Numbered from the stretch's first letter, positions 8,471 through 17,866 are shown. The stretch is 43,868 nucleotides of DNA from an uncultured Clostridia bacterium (GCA_945864305.1 CAMBAJ010000010.1:1-43868); one strand, 5' to 3'. Made by a program: numbers and translations. Notes: a model not told the origin generated them from the letters alone.

Positions 8471-11400
8471 TCAGGATTTCGATGCGGGAGCGGTGCCCAT
8501 CTCCTGTTTTTCCTCATTTTTCGGGGGCTTTTCCCTTTTTTTCTTCCGTATCCGCCGGATGAGCAGACAGATCACCAGAAGTATCAACAGTGCGGCCGCC
8601 AGGAAGAGAAGAAGCATGGAGTTCCTTTGGCTGGACTGGATGCAGAATGTGCCCGTGGTACCGGTCATGGTCAGCAACAGATACCGCCCGTTGGCCGCGG
8701 CGTCCGCCTTTTTCCACGTTCCGTCCACCAGCTGCCAGACATCGGCGGAGCCGCCGCCCCGGTTCAAAAGCCGCAAGGGGACCGTGTCGCTCTCCGTCAG
8801 GTCCGTGCCGGTAAGGGTGATCTCCCAGACATCGGTCTGGCGGTCCTCTCCCGCTGCCGTGGGCGGCGTCTGGCCGCTGTTCTCCGCGCGGAGGACCGCG
8901 TCGCCGGTGAAAGCCCCTTCCGCCAGCACCAGAGCCAGATTTCCGTCCGTCTCCCGGCTGGCCAGCAGCGTGATCAGAGACTCGTATTCCGCCTCCAGCG
9001 TGATGTCGGAGTTCAGACCGGAGGTGTCAAATTCCGGCCAGGCGCCGTAGCAGCCCTCCTTCTCCGGCACCGCCGGCAGGTCCACCAGGCTCAAATTCTC
9101 TCCGTACCGGAAGGGAATCTGGGCCACCGTCTCCCCGTCGGCCACCAGAGTCAGGGTAAAGGAGACAAATTCCATGGGGACGCCGGGCATCTGGCGCAGT
9201 TTCTCAAAGGCCACCGGCTCCGCCATGCCGGCGTAGCTGATGCCGTCGACGCCCGCGGTGCCGGTGTCCACGAAGCGGTTGGCCCGCAGGCCGCCATCCT
9301 CCAGGTCCGCGTCACCGGCGATGGCGCCCACGCACTCCGTGCCCTCCGCCACCGTGACGATGGCGCAGTTGTCCCGCAGGCGATCGCCCCAGCCGGCGAT
9401 GCCGCCCACATAGCAGGTGCCGGACAGGGCGCACTTGGCGTAGTTCTCCCGCACCGTGGCGTAGGCCCGGCCCGCGATGCCGCCCACGTAGTCGCCGCTG
9501 GTGCTGGTCACATCGCCGTAGTTCTGGCACTCCAGCGCCGTGCCCAGGTCCATCCGGCCCGCCACGCCGCCGGCGCAGTCCTTCTTGGCCGTGACCGCGC
9601 CCCGGTTCACGCTGTTCTGGAGCACCGCCTTTGTCTCATAGCTGCTGCCCAGGGAGAACCGGTCGATGTCGTCCTCCGGGTCCAGGTCGTATTCAATGGC
9701 CATGGCCCCCACGATGCCGCCCACGTTCCGGTCGCCCTCCACGGCGCCGGTGTTGCGGCAGTCCGTGATCTTGCCCTGCCGGGTGGCGGCGATGTCCTGG
9801 TCGGAGGTGTCCTCGATCAGGTCGGAGAGGTCTCTGTCGTCCTCGCCGCCCCTGATATCCGTCAGGGCATCCAGCACCAGGTCAAACACCTTGTTCAGCT
9901 GGCTGCTGATGGCCCGCAGGTCCGCCGCCAGGTCGTCTCCGGCCTGCTCCACGGCGCTTCTCAGTTCCTTCATCTCCCCGGACAGGTCCGACAGGGAGCC
10001 ATACAGATCGTCTCCGGCGTCCCGGACCTCGTCTCCCAGGGTGACAAACTCCACCGGGCCGTCCTCTGTCAGGTCGGAGATGGCGTCCCGCAGGGTCTCA
10101 AAGGCGTCCTCCAGGGTATCTCCCATATTGGCGGCCAGCCGGGACGCCTCTTTCAGCTCCCCGGCGGCAGTCTGGATACCCCCCAGGACGTCCCGCAGAT
10201 GGTGCAGGGACTCCCGCAGCTTTTTGATGACGTCATCCGCGATGGTCAGCTTCTCCAGCGTCTCCTTCAGGCGGTCCCGCAGGGCCTGCCAGTCCTCCAG
10301 CGACCAGTCGGGAATGGTGGCCGCCGTCTCCCTGACGGCGTCTCCCGCCTCTGTGAAATGCCCCGCCAGCTCCTCCAGGGCGTTCAGGACCAGCTCATCC
10401 GCTCTTCCCTCCAGAGCCTCCCGCAGGCGTGCCACGGCCCGGCCGGTGATGCGCAGGCTCTCGCCGAAGGCGCCCATGGCCTTGGAGAGCATCTGCAATG
10501 CCAGCTTCGTTCCCGCGGGGTTCTCCTCGATAATGGCCTTCAGCAGCGCCTCCCGGGCCTCTCTCATCTCCCGGATGCTCTCCTCCATGGATGTTCCCGC
10601 GCCGCCCAGGTCCCCGGCGGCATCCTTGGCGTCCGGGTTCTCCAGGGCGTCAAAGGCGTCCTCCAGCCGGACAGCCAGCTTTTGCAGCTGCCGGGACAGG
10701 CTGGCAAACTCCTCCAGCGCGGGATCCATGTCGTCCAGCGCGTCGGTGATGGAAGCGCTGAGGGAGTTCACCGCCTCCACATTGTCATCCACAAAATCCG
10801 CCGCGTGCTCCAGCAGGACCTTGGAGCTGTCCCGGGCGGCGTCCGCGGAGGCGCCGATGCTGGTCAGCCGGGCGGAGATGTCGTCGCTGCCATTTTCCGC
10901 GTGGCTGATGGCCCGGTCCACCAGACTGTTCAGCGTGTCCAGCTCTGTCCGCAGCTTTTTCAGCGTGTCGGCACCGGAATCCAGCGCCAGATAGGGCTCC
11001 GCCTGGCCCACGATGCCGCCCACGTCCTTGCGGCCGTAGACCGTGCCGCTGTTGGCGCAGCCGGCCAGATAGCCGGTCTGGCGCCCCGCCACGCCGCCCA
11101 CATTGTAGCCCACATGCGGGTAGCCCACGGTGCCGCTGTTGGTGCAGCTCTGGATCACGCCGCTGGAATAGCCCGCCACGCCGCCGGTGTCCGTATGGCT
11201 GTTCAGGATGGAGAGGTCATCCTCCTCTCCGCTGTCGGCCAGCTGCGCCAGAGCGTCGCCGGAGGCCAGCGCCTCCAGGTCCACGGTGTTCTCCTGTTCG
11301 GACAGGTTGATCCCTGCGGTATTTTCGCATTTCAGCAGTACGCCCAGGTTCCGCCCGGCGATGCCGCCGGTGCCGTTTTCACCCTGGATCGTTCCGCCTA

Positions 11401-11926
11401 CGGAGCAGCCGGCAATCTCACCGCTCTCCGTGTTCCGGCCCGCGATGCCGCCCACGGCGGTGTCGCCCTTCACGGTGCCCGTGAAGGAGCAGTTCCGGAT
11501 CGCGCCGCTGTTGACGCCGGCAATGCCGCCCACGGTGGAGTGGCTGCCCCCGGGTGCCACCGTTCCGGCAACATGGAGTTCCTGGACCACCGCGCCCTTT
11601 TGCAGGTAGCGGAAAAAGCCCATATTGGACCCGCTGGCGCTGACACGCACGCCGGAGATGGTGTGCCCCTCCCCGCGGAAGGTGCCGCCGAAGGTGGGGA
11701 TGGGTGTGAACTCCCTGCCAGTCAGGTCCAGGTCCGCCGTCAGCGTCACGGTCTTTCCCTGGGACCAGGTGTCCAGCGCGCAGTTTTTCGCGAAGTCCAG
11801 CAGGTCCTCCACGGAGGAGATGGTGATCTCGTCGGAGGACGCGGCCCAGGCGGCAGGCATGGCCGCGCCGGCCAGCAGCCAGACCGCCAGCAGCAGTGCG
11901 GTGAGTTTATGGATTTGCCGTTTCAT
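8471..11926 (-). CDS. Large membrane-anchored surface protein with split GLUG beta-helix
   Basis: This 1151-residue protein starts with a signal peptide (basic start, hydrophobic core, AAWA cleavage region near residue 28). GLUG-type repeats with the motif GGIAG or GGVAG followed by NCSFTGTV-like strands fill about residues 130-310. From about 312 to 715 the sequence is helical and charged with coiled-coil character. GLUG repeats then resume (TDCRNTGAVEG, GGIVG) to about 910. Next comes a stretch like an InlB/Listeria-Bacteroides repeat (YGENLSLVDLPAVPEKEGCYGAW). A C-terminal membrane helix and a basic tail (RRIRKKKREK) end the protein, so nearly all of it lies outside the cell. ATG at 11926 has AGAGGAGG upstream and overlaps the end of the RND gene by 20 bp. 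The function is unknown; a role as extracytoplasmic partner of the exporter is inferred. Confidence 0.82.
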   Translation of the reverse strand: MKRQIHKLTALLLAVWLLAGAAMPAAWAASSDEITISSVEDLLDFAKNCALDTWSQGKTVTLTADLDLTGREFTPIPTFGGTFRGEGHTISGVRVSASGSNMGFFRYLQKGAVVQELHVAGTVAPGGSHSTVGGIAGVNSGAIRNCSFTGTVKGDTAVGGIAGRNTESGEIAGCSVGGTIQGENGTGGIAGRNLGVLLKCENTAGINLSEQENTVDLEALASGDALAQLADSGEEDDLSILNSHTDTGGVAGYSSGVIQSCTNSGTVGYPHVGYNVGGVAGRQTGYLAGCANSGTVYGRKDVGGIVGQAEPYLALDSGADTLKKLRTELDTLNSLVDRAISHAENGSDDISARLTSIGASADAARDSSKVLLEHAADFVDDNVEAVNSLSASITDALDDMDPALEEFASLSRQLQKLAVRLEDAFDALENPDAKDAAGDLGGAGTSMEESIREMREAREALLKAIIEENPAGTKLALQMLSKAMGAFGESLRITGRAVARLREALEGRADELVLNALEELAGHFTEAGDAVRETAATIPDWSLEDWQALRDRLKETLEKLTIADDVIKKLRESLHHLRDVLGGIQTAAGELKEASRLAANMGDTLEDAFETLRDAISDLTEDGPVEFVTLGDEVRDAGDDLYGSLSDLSGEMKELRSAVEQAGDDLAADLRAISSQLNKVFDLVLDALTDIRGGEDDRDLSDLIEDTSDQDIAATRQGKITDCRNTGAVEGDRNVGGIVGAMAIEYDLDPEDDIDRFSLGSSYETKAVLQNSVNRGAVTAKKDCAGGVAGRMDLGTALECQNYGDVTSTSGDYVGGIAGRAYATVRENYAKCALSGTCYVGGIAGWGDRLRDNCAIVTVAEGTECVGAIAGDADLEDGGLRANRFVDTGTAGVDGISYAGMAEPVAFEKLRQMPGVPMEFVSFTLTLVADGETVAQIPFRYGENLSLVDLPAVPEKEGCYGAWPEFDTSGLNSDITLEAEYESLITLLASRETDGNLALVLAEGAFTGDAVLRAENSGQTPPTAAGEDRQTDVWEITLTGTDLTESDTVPLRLLNRGGGSADVWQLVDGTWKKADAAANGRYLLLTMTGTTGTFCIQSSQRNSMLLLFLAAALLILLVICLLIRRIRKKKREKPPKNEEKQEMGTAPASKS

Positions 11927-14405
11927 GCCGTTCCTCCTCTCTTTCGTCTGTGCGGCCCGCAGGCAGCTCCGGCATCCCCTGGGACCGTATGGAATCCGCC
12001 TCCACGGCGGCGTTGATGGTGCCGTAGACAGTGCCCTTGAAGTCCGCGTCCACCATGCCGGAGATATAGCCCCGGACATGGCCGTCCACCCGCATGCTGC
12101 CCGTGTGGGTCTGGACGGGCAGGCGGCTCTTGAGGGTAAAGGCCGTCTTTTCAATGATGATGTCGCCCAGCAGCAAAATCTGGGGCAGGACGCCCATGAC
12201 CAGGAAGATAGAGATGACCGTGCCCCGGCCCAGGCAGACGCCGATGGAGGAGATGGCGGGGTTGGAGGACAGGAAGCCGATCAGGATGCCGGCGGCGGCC
12301 AGAATGGTGCCAGAGGTGATGATGGTGGGGAACGCCTCGTTCAGGGCCTCCACCACGGCCTCCTTGGGCCGCATGGTCTGTTTCAGCTCCATGTAGCGGT
12401 TGGCGATGACAATGGCGTAGTCAATGTTGGCGCCCATCTGGATGGAGCTGACCACCAGATAGCTGAGGAAGAACAGGTTCTGCTGCATCAGATAAGGGAA
12501 GGAGAAGTTGATCCACACACTGCCCTGGATGACCAGGATCAGCAGCACCGGCAGACCGGCGGACTGGAAGGTAAACACCAGCACCAGAATGACGAACACG
12601 ATGGTCAGGATGCTGATGAGCAGGTTGTCGTTGCTGAAGGAAGAGGACAGGTCGTAGTCGCTGGTGGAGTTTCCCACCAGCAGGGTGTCCTCCGGATAAT
12701 ACCGCTCCACGACTTTGTGGAGAGTATCCAGGAAGTCAAAGGTCTCCTGACTCTCCTCCGGCAGATTCAGCTGAAGGACCAGGCGGCTGTAATGCTCGCC
12801 CTTCAGCTGGAGCTGGGCGTCGGTCAGCTGGTCGTGGAGGTCCTCGATGTCCGCCGTCATGTCGTCGTCCAGCGTCACATAGCCCTCCTCCATCTGGTCA
12901 TAGACGAACAGGAACATATCCAGCAGCGGCACGCCGTAGCTGTCCACGCCGGAGACCAGCTGTCCGTAGGTCTCCTGATGGATGGCGTAGGCGGAGTACA
13001 GCAGCCGGGCCACCTCGATATCCAGGTCCGTCAGTTCCGCGAACTGCCGGGGCGTCAGCTTGTCGGTGAGGACATAGCCGTCCATGGCCTCGATGTTGGC
13101 AAGGCCCAGCACCGAGTCCACCTCCGGCATGTTGTCCAGCTCCCGCAGAAGGCGGCCCTCCGTCTCGTAGTCGCCGGTGGGCACCAGCACCGCCAGAGTG
13201 TTGACGCCGCCGAAGGTGCCGTCCACCTTCTGCTGGGCGATCTGGGTGTCGTTTTGCGCGTAGGTGCTCAGTGTGGTCATGCCGTACACATAGGGGCACT
13301 GGTTGGAGAAGATAAAGCCGCCGATCAGCAGCACCACGAAGATGGGCGGCACGATGTAACGGGTCTTGACCGAGAGACGGCCCCAGGCCGTGATTTTCGG
13401 CACGAAATTGCGGTGGTGGGTCCGGTCGATGAGGCTGCTGAAGCTCATCAGAAGTCCCGGCATCAGTGTGAACACGGACAGCAGGCTCAGCACGATGGAC
13501 TTCATCAGGACCAGGCCCAGGTCATAGCCGATGCGGAACTGCATGAAGCACATGGCGCCCAGTCCCGACAGCGTGGTCAGGGAGCTGCCGGAGATCTCGG
13601 GGATGGCCTTGCTCAGGGCGGTGATGACTGCCTCCCGGGCCCCCAGGTGCTCCCGCTCCTCGGTATAGCGGTGGCAGAGGATGATGGCGTAGTCGATGGC
13701 CAGTGCCAGCTGCAGCACCACGGCCACGGAGTTGGAGACAAAGGATATCTCCCCGAACAGGAAGTTGGTACCCTTGTTCAGCAGGGCCGCCATGCCGAAG
13801 GTCAGCAGCAGCACGGGAATCTCCATATAGGTCTGGGAGGTGAACAGCAGCACCAGCAGGATGATGACCACGGCGATGAACATGACCACCTGCATCTCCG
13901 CATCCAGGCTGGCAGAGTCGTCGGAGCCGGTATCGCCGGTGATGTACACGTCGTACCCGGACAGGGTCTCCTTCACCTGTTCCAGGGCGTCCAGGCTGAT
14001 CTGGTCATCAGCCTCTCCGTCGTAAGTGACGGAAAACAGGGCGGCGCCGTTCCGGTAGTGGTCCTCACTGTCGTCGAATTCCACGGACTTCACGCCCTCC
14101 AGCGTCTCCAGCCGGTCTGCCAGCTGCTCCGCCTGGGTGTAGGGGATGTTGTCCACCATGACCCGGTTCGTGCCGAAGGTCACGAATTCCGCGTCCATGG
14201 CGGTCAGTCCCTGCCGGGTCTCCGTCTCCTCCGGCAGATAGTCGGTCAGGTCGTCGTCCACTTCCACCCAGCCGCTGGAAAACACACAGAAGATGGCCAG
14301 ACCAATATATAAAAGATAAAACGCCTTCCGCTTATCCACAATAAAAGCGGCCAGCCGTTCCATGGGATTCTGCTTTTCCTCCCGGTCCTGCTTTGTACTG
14401 CTCAA
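11907..14405 (-). CDS. RND/MMPL-family membrane transporter
   Basis: This 832-residue protein has the RND plan in duplicate: one membrane helix, a large extracytoplasmic loop, then five or six helices, with the pattern repeated in the second half. The first helix is KAFYLLYIGLAIFCVFSS. Conserved MMPL/SSD-like membrane segments with the NxxDYAI pattern appear twice (LALAIDYAIILCHRY and MGANIDYAIVIANRY); their acidic residues serve proton coupling in the family. The start is TTG at 14405, supported by AGAGGAG 8 bases upstream. An internal ATG at 14363 has poorer spacing. Substrates could be lipids, cell-wall precursors or drugs. It is translationally coupled to the GLUG surface protein. Confidence 0.9.
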   Translation of the reverse strand: MSSTKQDREEKQNPMERLAAFIVDKRKAFYLLYIGLAIFCVFSSGWVEVDDDLTDYLPEETETRQGLTAMDAEFVTFGTNRVMVDNIPYTQAEQLADRLETLEGVKSVEFDDSEDHYRNGAALFSVTYDGEADDQISLDALEQVKETLSGYDVYITGDTGSDDSASLDAEMQVVMFIAVVIILLVLLFTSQTYMEIPVLLLTFGMAALLNKGTNFLFGEISFVSNSVAVVLQLALAIDYAIILCHRYTEEREHLGAREAVITALSKAIPEISGSSLTTLSGLGAMCFMQFRIGYDLGLVLMKSIVLSLLSVFTLMPGLLMSFSSLIDRTHHRNFVPKITAWGRLSVKTRYIVPPIFVVLLIGGFIFSNQCPYVYGMTTLSTYAQNDTQIAQQKVDGTFGGVNTLAVLVPTGDYETEGRLLRELDNMPEVDSVLGLANIEAMDGYVLTDKLTPRQFAELTDLDIEVARLLYSAYAIHQETYGQLVSGVDSYGVPLLDMFLFVYDQMEEGYVTLDDDMTADIEDLHDQLTDAQLQLKGEHYSRLVLQLNLPEESQETFDFLDTLHKVVERYYPEDTLLVGNSTSDYDLSSSFSNDNLLISILTIVFVILVLVFTFQSAGLPVLLILVIQGSVWINFSFPYLMQQNLFFLSYLVVSSIQMGANIDYAIVIANRYMELKQTMRPKEAVVEALNEAFPTIITSGTILAAAGILIGFLSSNPAISSIGVCLGRGTVISIFLVMGVLPQILLLGDIIIEKTAFTLKSRLPVQTHTGSMRVDGHVRGYISGMVDADFKGTVYGTINAAVEADSIRSQGMPELPAGRTDEREEERHETANP

Positions 14406-14473
14406 GGCCGAAGCTCCTCTCTGGTCCAGACGCCGCGGAGCATTCGCCCCGGACCTCCTAAAATGGCGTTGTT

Positions 14474-14502
14474 ATTATATGGTCTGCCCCTGTTCAAAAC
14501 AA
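14474..14502 (-). promoter_or_regulatory. Promoter of the RND-surface protein operon
   Basis: On the minus strand TTGTTT (14502-14497) is followed after 17 bases by a perfect TATAAT (14479-14474). It lies about 70 bases upstream of the TTG start. Confidence 0.75.
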
Positions 14503-14503
14503 C

Positions 14504-14525
14504 GGACACATCGTTTCGATTGTCC
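14504..14525. promoter_or_regulatory. Palindromic operator candidate next to the RND promoter
   Basis: The arms GGACA and TGTCC with inner ATCG and CGAT form an imperfect inverted repeat around TTT. It abuts the upstream edge of the -35 element, a place typical for a repressor or activator of TetR or MerR type. No such regulator gene is in the window. Confidence 0.4.
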
Positions 14526-14597
14526 AAAAGTGCGGAACTTTTCACAGTTTCGAAACATTTGTATATCTGTCTGGCACATCTCTCCCGCCACGGATCA

Positions 14598-14627
14598 AAA
14601 AATCCGGAGGAAACCCTCCGGATTTTT
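14598..14627. terminator. Terminator after the purine permease gene
   Basis: A stem of 13 bp (14598-14610 with 14615-14627) has the loop AAAC. It is flanked by A and T runs, so it can work in both directions. It is 5 bases from the permease stop on the minus strand. Confidence 0.85.
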
Positions 14628-14632
14628 GACTC

Positions 14633-15988
14633 TTATCCTTTCTCTTTCGGCAGCAGCAGATTCAGCAAAACCGCCATCAGCGTGGCAATAACCACCGGGG
14701 ACTTTCCGAAGATCATCGTCACCGCCTCCGGGAACTGGCTCAGCGCTCCGCTGGCCTGGGAAATGCCCACGCCCAGCGCCGCGGACAGGCCCACGATGGT
14801 GGTGTTCCGGGCCGTCAGGTCCTGGGAGGCGATCAGCTTCATACCGGTCATGGCGATGGTGGAGAACACGGTGATGGTGGCGCCGCCCAGCACGCACTGG
14901 GGGATCGTGGTCAGCACCGCCGCAAACTTGGGGGACACGCCCGCCAGCAGCAAAAAGCCGCCGGCAAGGGCAAACACCGTCCGGTTCACCACCTTGTTGG
15001 TGGTGACGATGCCCACATTCTGGGAGTAGGTCGCCGTGGGCAGGCCGCCGAAGAGGGCCGCCAGGATGTTGCTGGCGCCATAGGCGATGATGCCGCCCTG
15101 GAGCTCCTGGTCCGTGGGGTCCCGGTCCAGACCGCCCACGGTGGTGGCGGTAAAGTCGCCGATGGCCTGGATAGAGTTGATGGCGAACAGCAGTCCCACC
15201 GCGATGCAGCTGGACGCGTCGAAGGTAATGCCGAAATGCAGGAAGCGGGGCAGGGAGAACCAGGCAGCGTCTCCCACGTCCGCGAAGCTCACCATCCCGA
15301 AGCACATGGCCACCACATAGCCGAAGAGCATACCCAGCAGAATGGAGGCCAGCTTGCAGATGCCCTTGCCATAGTTGTTCAGGAGCATCACCACCGCCAG
15401 CGTCAAAACCGCCACCAACCAGTTCTGCCAGGATCCGTAAACCAGCGCCTCCGGCAGGCCCTTGGCCGCCACAGCCGCCGCCGTATTGCCTGTGCCGCCG
15501 GCCATATAGTTGATGGCCGTGGGATAGAGGGACAGGCCGATGGTAAACACCACGGTGCCTGTGATGACCGGCGGAAACAGCGTCCTGATCTGCTTGACAA
15601 ACACGCCCACGATCACCGCCACAATGCCGCCGACGACCATGGCGCCGGCAATGGCGGAGATGCCGCCGCCGGAGGAGGCGATGGCCTGCATGCTGGGGAC
15701 GTAGGCGAAGCTGACGCCCAGGATCACCGGCAGGCCGGAGCCGAACCGCTTCCCGATGGGAAACAGCTGTAAAAAGGTGGACACAGCGGACATCACCAGA
15801 GATGCCTGGATCAGCAGGACCCGGTCCGCCTGGCCGAGGCCGACAGCCTCCGAAATGATGATGGCCGGAGTCACGCAGCCGACGATCATGGCTACCAGGT
15901 GCTGAAGCGCCAGAGATACAGAGGAGCCAAGGGGCGGGACACCGTAAAATTGGAACAGCAGGTCCCCGCGGGACGTTTGGGTCTCCAT
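14633..15988 (-). CDS. NCS2-family xanthine/uric acid (nucleobase) permease
   Basis: This 451-residue protein is a nucleobase:cation symporter-2 with about 14 hydrophobic segments. The QH motif (LALQHLVAMIVG) of helix 1 is present, as is the helix-10 signature region AINSIQAIGDFTATTVGGL. The latter resembles purine (xanthine or urate) carriers more than uracil carriers. ATG at 15988 was chosen because AAAGGAG is 9 bases upstream; the TTG two codons earlier would be too close. It imports purines with protons or sodium. It is a single-gene unit with its own promoter. The leader is too short for a purine riboswitch. Confidence 0.9.
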   Translation of the reverse strand: METQTSRGDLLFQFYGVPPLGSSVSLALQHLVAMIVGCVTPAIIISEAVGLGQADRVLLIQASLVMSAVSTFLQLFPIGKRFGSGLPVILGVSFAYVPSMQAIASSGGGISAIAGAMVVGGIVAVIVGVFVKQIRTLFPPVITGTVVFTIGLSLYPTAINYMAGGTGNTAAAVAAKGLPEALVYGSWQNWLVAVLTLAVVMLLNNYGKGICKLASILLGMLFGYVVAMCFGMVSFADVGDAAWFSLPRFLHFGITFDASSCIAVGLLFAINSIQAIGDFTATTVGGLDRDPTDQELQGGIIAYGASNILAALFGGLPTATYSQNVGIVTTNKVVNRTVFALAGGFLLLAGVSPKFAAVLTTIPQCVLGGATITVFSTIAMTGMKLIASQDLTARNTTIVGLSAALGVGISQASGALSQFPEAVTMIFGKSPVVIATLMAVLLNLLLPKEKG

Positions 15989-16053
15989 GGGCAAGTTCTC
16001 CTTTCGGTGGGAGGGCTGGGCCTCTCCATGTTCATTTTGTTCACTTATTCAGT

Positions 16054-16082
16054 ATAATACAAATTTTCAGAAAAGCAAACAA
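16054..16082 (-). promoter_or_regulatory. Promoter of the purine permease gene
   Basis: On the minus strand TTGTTT (16082-16077) is spaced 17 bases from TATTAT (16059-16054). The region is AT-rich and about 65 bases upstream of the start codon. The remaining stretch, about 16083-16255, shows no gene. Confidence 0.72.
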
Positions 16083-16255
16083 ATTTTTTGTTAGTTTTGA
16101 CATTTGCTCACAATTTTACTTTTTCTTCGCCCGCAGACCCGCTCATTCTTCCCGATCTTTGCCCAATATGTCAAATTTCTCTTTAAAAAGCCAGCGCTTT
16201 CTACAATTTTTTTAGTGTATTCGCCTCATGCTGACACGAGCATCTGTTTTCCAAC

Positions 16256-16310
16256 AGAAAAATTATTCCCGCGAAAAGCGGCCGCTGGTGCGGCCGCTTT
16301 TCGCGGGAAT
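16256..16310 (-). terminator. Terminator after the M20 hydrolase gene
   Basis: A perfect 21-bp stem (16265-16285 with 16290-16310) has the loop TGGT in the plus-strand reading. On the minus strand it is followed by AATTTTT. It lies 56 bases after the abgB-like stop and closes that transcription unit. Confidence 0.85.
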
Positions 16311-16365
16311 GGCATATGTTTGAAGCGCTTCGCGGCATCTTTTCCCCGGTATAGGTTCACTTCCC

Positions 16366-17808
16366 TCAATCCGGCACCACCGGCACGGCATCCGCCGGAA
16401 TGGGGCAGGTGTACCCCTCCGCTGTCTGCTTCTGGAATTCCGCCTTGGCCTCTTCCAACAGCGCGGGGTCCGTCATCAGGTCGATGGCCGTGGCGGCCAG
16501 CACCTTGCCGGCGTGGACGGCGGCCTTGTGGCCCAGGTCCGTGCGGCCGCAGGAGACATTCTGCCAGCTGTGGCCGGGGCAGCCGTTGGGCCAGGCCGCC
16601 ACATGAATCTGCCCCGTGGGCGTCTGCCAGCTGACGTCACCTACGTCCGTAGAGCCTGGCTCAAACGCCGGGCCCTGGTACAGCGGTGTCAGGAAGTCGT
16701 TCAGGGCTCCGCCAGCCTTAGCCCGCAGTTCCCGTACCTGGTCCGCCACGGCGCTGTCAAACTCCGCGCCAATGCCGGGCAGGCTGTCGCTGCCGGGATA
16801 GGTCTTTGCCAGGGCGTCGGCAAAAGCGTGTTCCTCCGCCGTATGGGTGGGGACGCCCAGGGCCTCAAAGTTGCGGTAGAGCACCGTCTCCAGCGTGTGA
16901 TTGGGGACCGTATCCGCCAGTCCGTCGATGAACTGCTTTTCAAAGGCGGTCTCCGTCATGAGCGCCGCGCCCTCCGCAATCTTGTCCACCCGTTTCTGGA
17001 GCTCCACGGCCTCCGCCACGTGGTTGGACCGCACCATGTACAGCACGCTGGCCCGGGGCTGGACCACGTTGGGGCTGCGTCCGCCGGCGTCAGTGATGGC
17101 ATAGTGGACGCGGGCCTTGTCGCTCATGTGCTCCCGCAGGAACTGGACGCCAATGTTCATCAGCTCCACCGCATCCAGGGCGCTGCGGCCCCGGTCCGGG
17201 TCTCCGGCGGCATGGGCGGCGATGCCGGTGAATTTGTACTGGGTCTGGATGCAGGAGTTGGAGGAACCGGTGACCACCTCGTTCACATCCTTGGGATGCC
17301 AAGTCAGGGCCGCGTCCAGGCCGTACCACAGCTTCTCCCGGGCCATGAATGCCTTGGCGGCGCCGCCCTCCTCACCGGGGCAGCCGTAGAGGACCACGGT
17401 GCCGGGCTGCTTCGTGGCCTCCAGCCAGGCCTTCACGCCCAGGGCGGCGGCAAAGGCACCGGCACCCAGCAGGTTATGGCCGCAGCCGTGTCCGCAGGCC
17501 CCGGGGACCAGTTCTTCCCGCTCCGTGCTGCCCGCCTTCTGGGACAGGCCGGACAGAGCGTCGTACTCCGCCAGAATGCCGATGATGGGTCGGCCGCTGC
17601 CGTAGCTGGCGGAAAAGGCGGTGGGGATGCTGCATATGCCCCTCTCCACGGTAAAGCCCTCTTTTTCCAGTGTCTCGCAGTACAGGGCGGCGGACTTCTC
17701 CTCCTGGAGGGACAGCTCCGCGTACTCCCAGATGCGGTCCGCCACACTGGCGATCAGTTCCTTTTTCTCCTCAATGGCGGCGATAGCCGCCTGCTTTTCT
17801 CTTGTCAT
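16366..17808 (-). CDS. abgB: M20-family amidohydrolase, AbgB-like
   Basis: This 480-residue protein is a zinc amidohydrolase. GHGCGHNLLGAGAFAAALG carries metal ligands and CPGEEGGAAKAFM carries the catalytic glutamate pair. The middle dimerisation domain begins near TGIAAHAAGDPDRGRSALDA. Length and motifs match the B subunit of p-aminobenzoyl-glutamate hydrolase, which splits folate breakdown product into p-aminobenzoate and glutamate. Relatives also cleave other N-acyl amino acids or dipeptides, so the substrate is not certain and the partner subunit abgA is absent. AAGGAG precedes the ATG. A strong terminator lies just upstream, after the ABC ATPase gene, with no room for a separate promoter. 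Confidence 0.82.
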   Translation of the reverse strand: MTREKQAAIAAIEEKKELIASVADRIWEYAELSLQEEKSAALYCETLEKEGFTVERGICSIPTAFSASYGSGRPIIGILAEYDALSGLSQKAGSTEREELVPGACGHGCGHNLLGAGAFAAALGVKAWLEATKQPGTVVLYGCPGEEGGAAKAFMAREKLWYGLDAALTWHPKDVNEVVTGSSNSCIQTQYKFTGIAAHAAGDPDRGRSALDAVELMNIGVQFLREHMSDKARVHYAITDAGGRSPNVVQPRASVLYMVRSNHVAEAVELQKRVDKIAEGAALMTETAFEKQFIDGLADTVPNHTLETVLYRNFEALGVPTHTAEEHAFADALAKTYPGSDSLPGIGAEFDSAVADQVRELRAKAGGALNDFLTPLYQGPAFEPGSTDVGDVSWQTPTGQIHVAAWPNGCPGHSWQNVSCGRTDLGHKAAVHAGKVLAATAIDLMTDPALLEEAKAEFQKQTAEGYTCPIPADAVPVVPD

Positions 17809-17828
17809 GAAGATAACTCCTTCCCCTC

Positions 17829-17860
17829 AAAAAAGGGGCACGCACGAGAGTGCGTGCCCC
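17829..17860 (-). terminator. Terminator or attenuator between the ABC ATPase and M20 genes
   Basis: A perfect 11-bp stem (17835-17845 with 17850-17860) with a 4-base loop is followed on the minus strand by TTTTTT. It sits only 6 bases after the ATPase stop, and its T tract is about 20 bases before the M20 start codon. Confidence 0.88.
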
Positions 17861-17866
17861 TGGAAA

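Noticed and set aside
8399..12016. A 1205-codon open frame on the plus strand
   Set aside because: It lies antisense to the GLUG surface-protein gene, has no ribosome binding site or recognisable domain, and its composition is what a GC-rich codon bias gives on the opposite strand.
11927..12154. An N-terminal extension of 76 codons for the surface protein
   Set aside because: It overlaps the RND gene in another frame, lacks domain sense, and the start at 11926 has a strong ribosome binding site and a perfect signal peptide.
11625..14312. An 895-codon plus-strand open frame rich in Gln, His, Asp and Val
   Set aside because: It is antisense to the RND transporter and mirrors its codon pattern, with no family resemblance.
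15989..16053. A purine riboswitch ahead of the NCS2 permease
   Set aside because: Only about 60 bases lie between the promoter and the start codon, and none of the conserved aptamer motifs is present.
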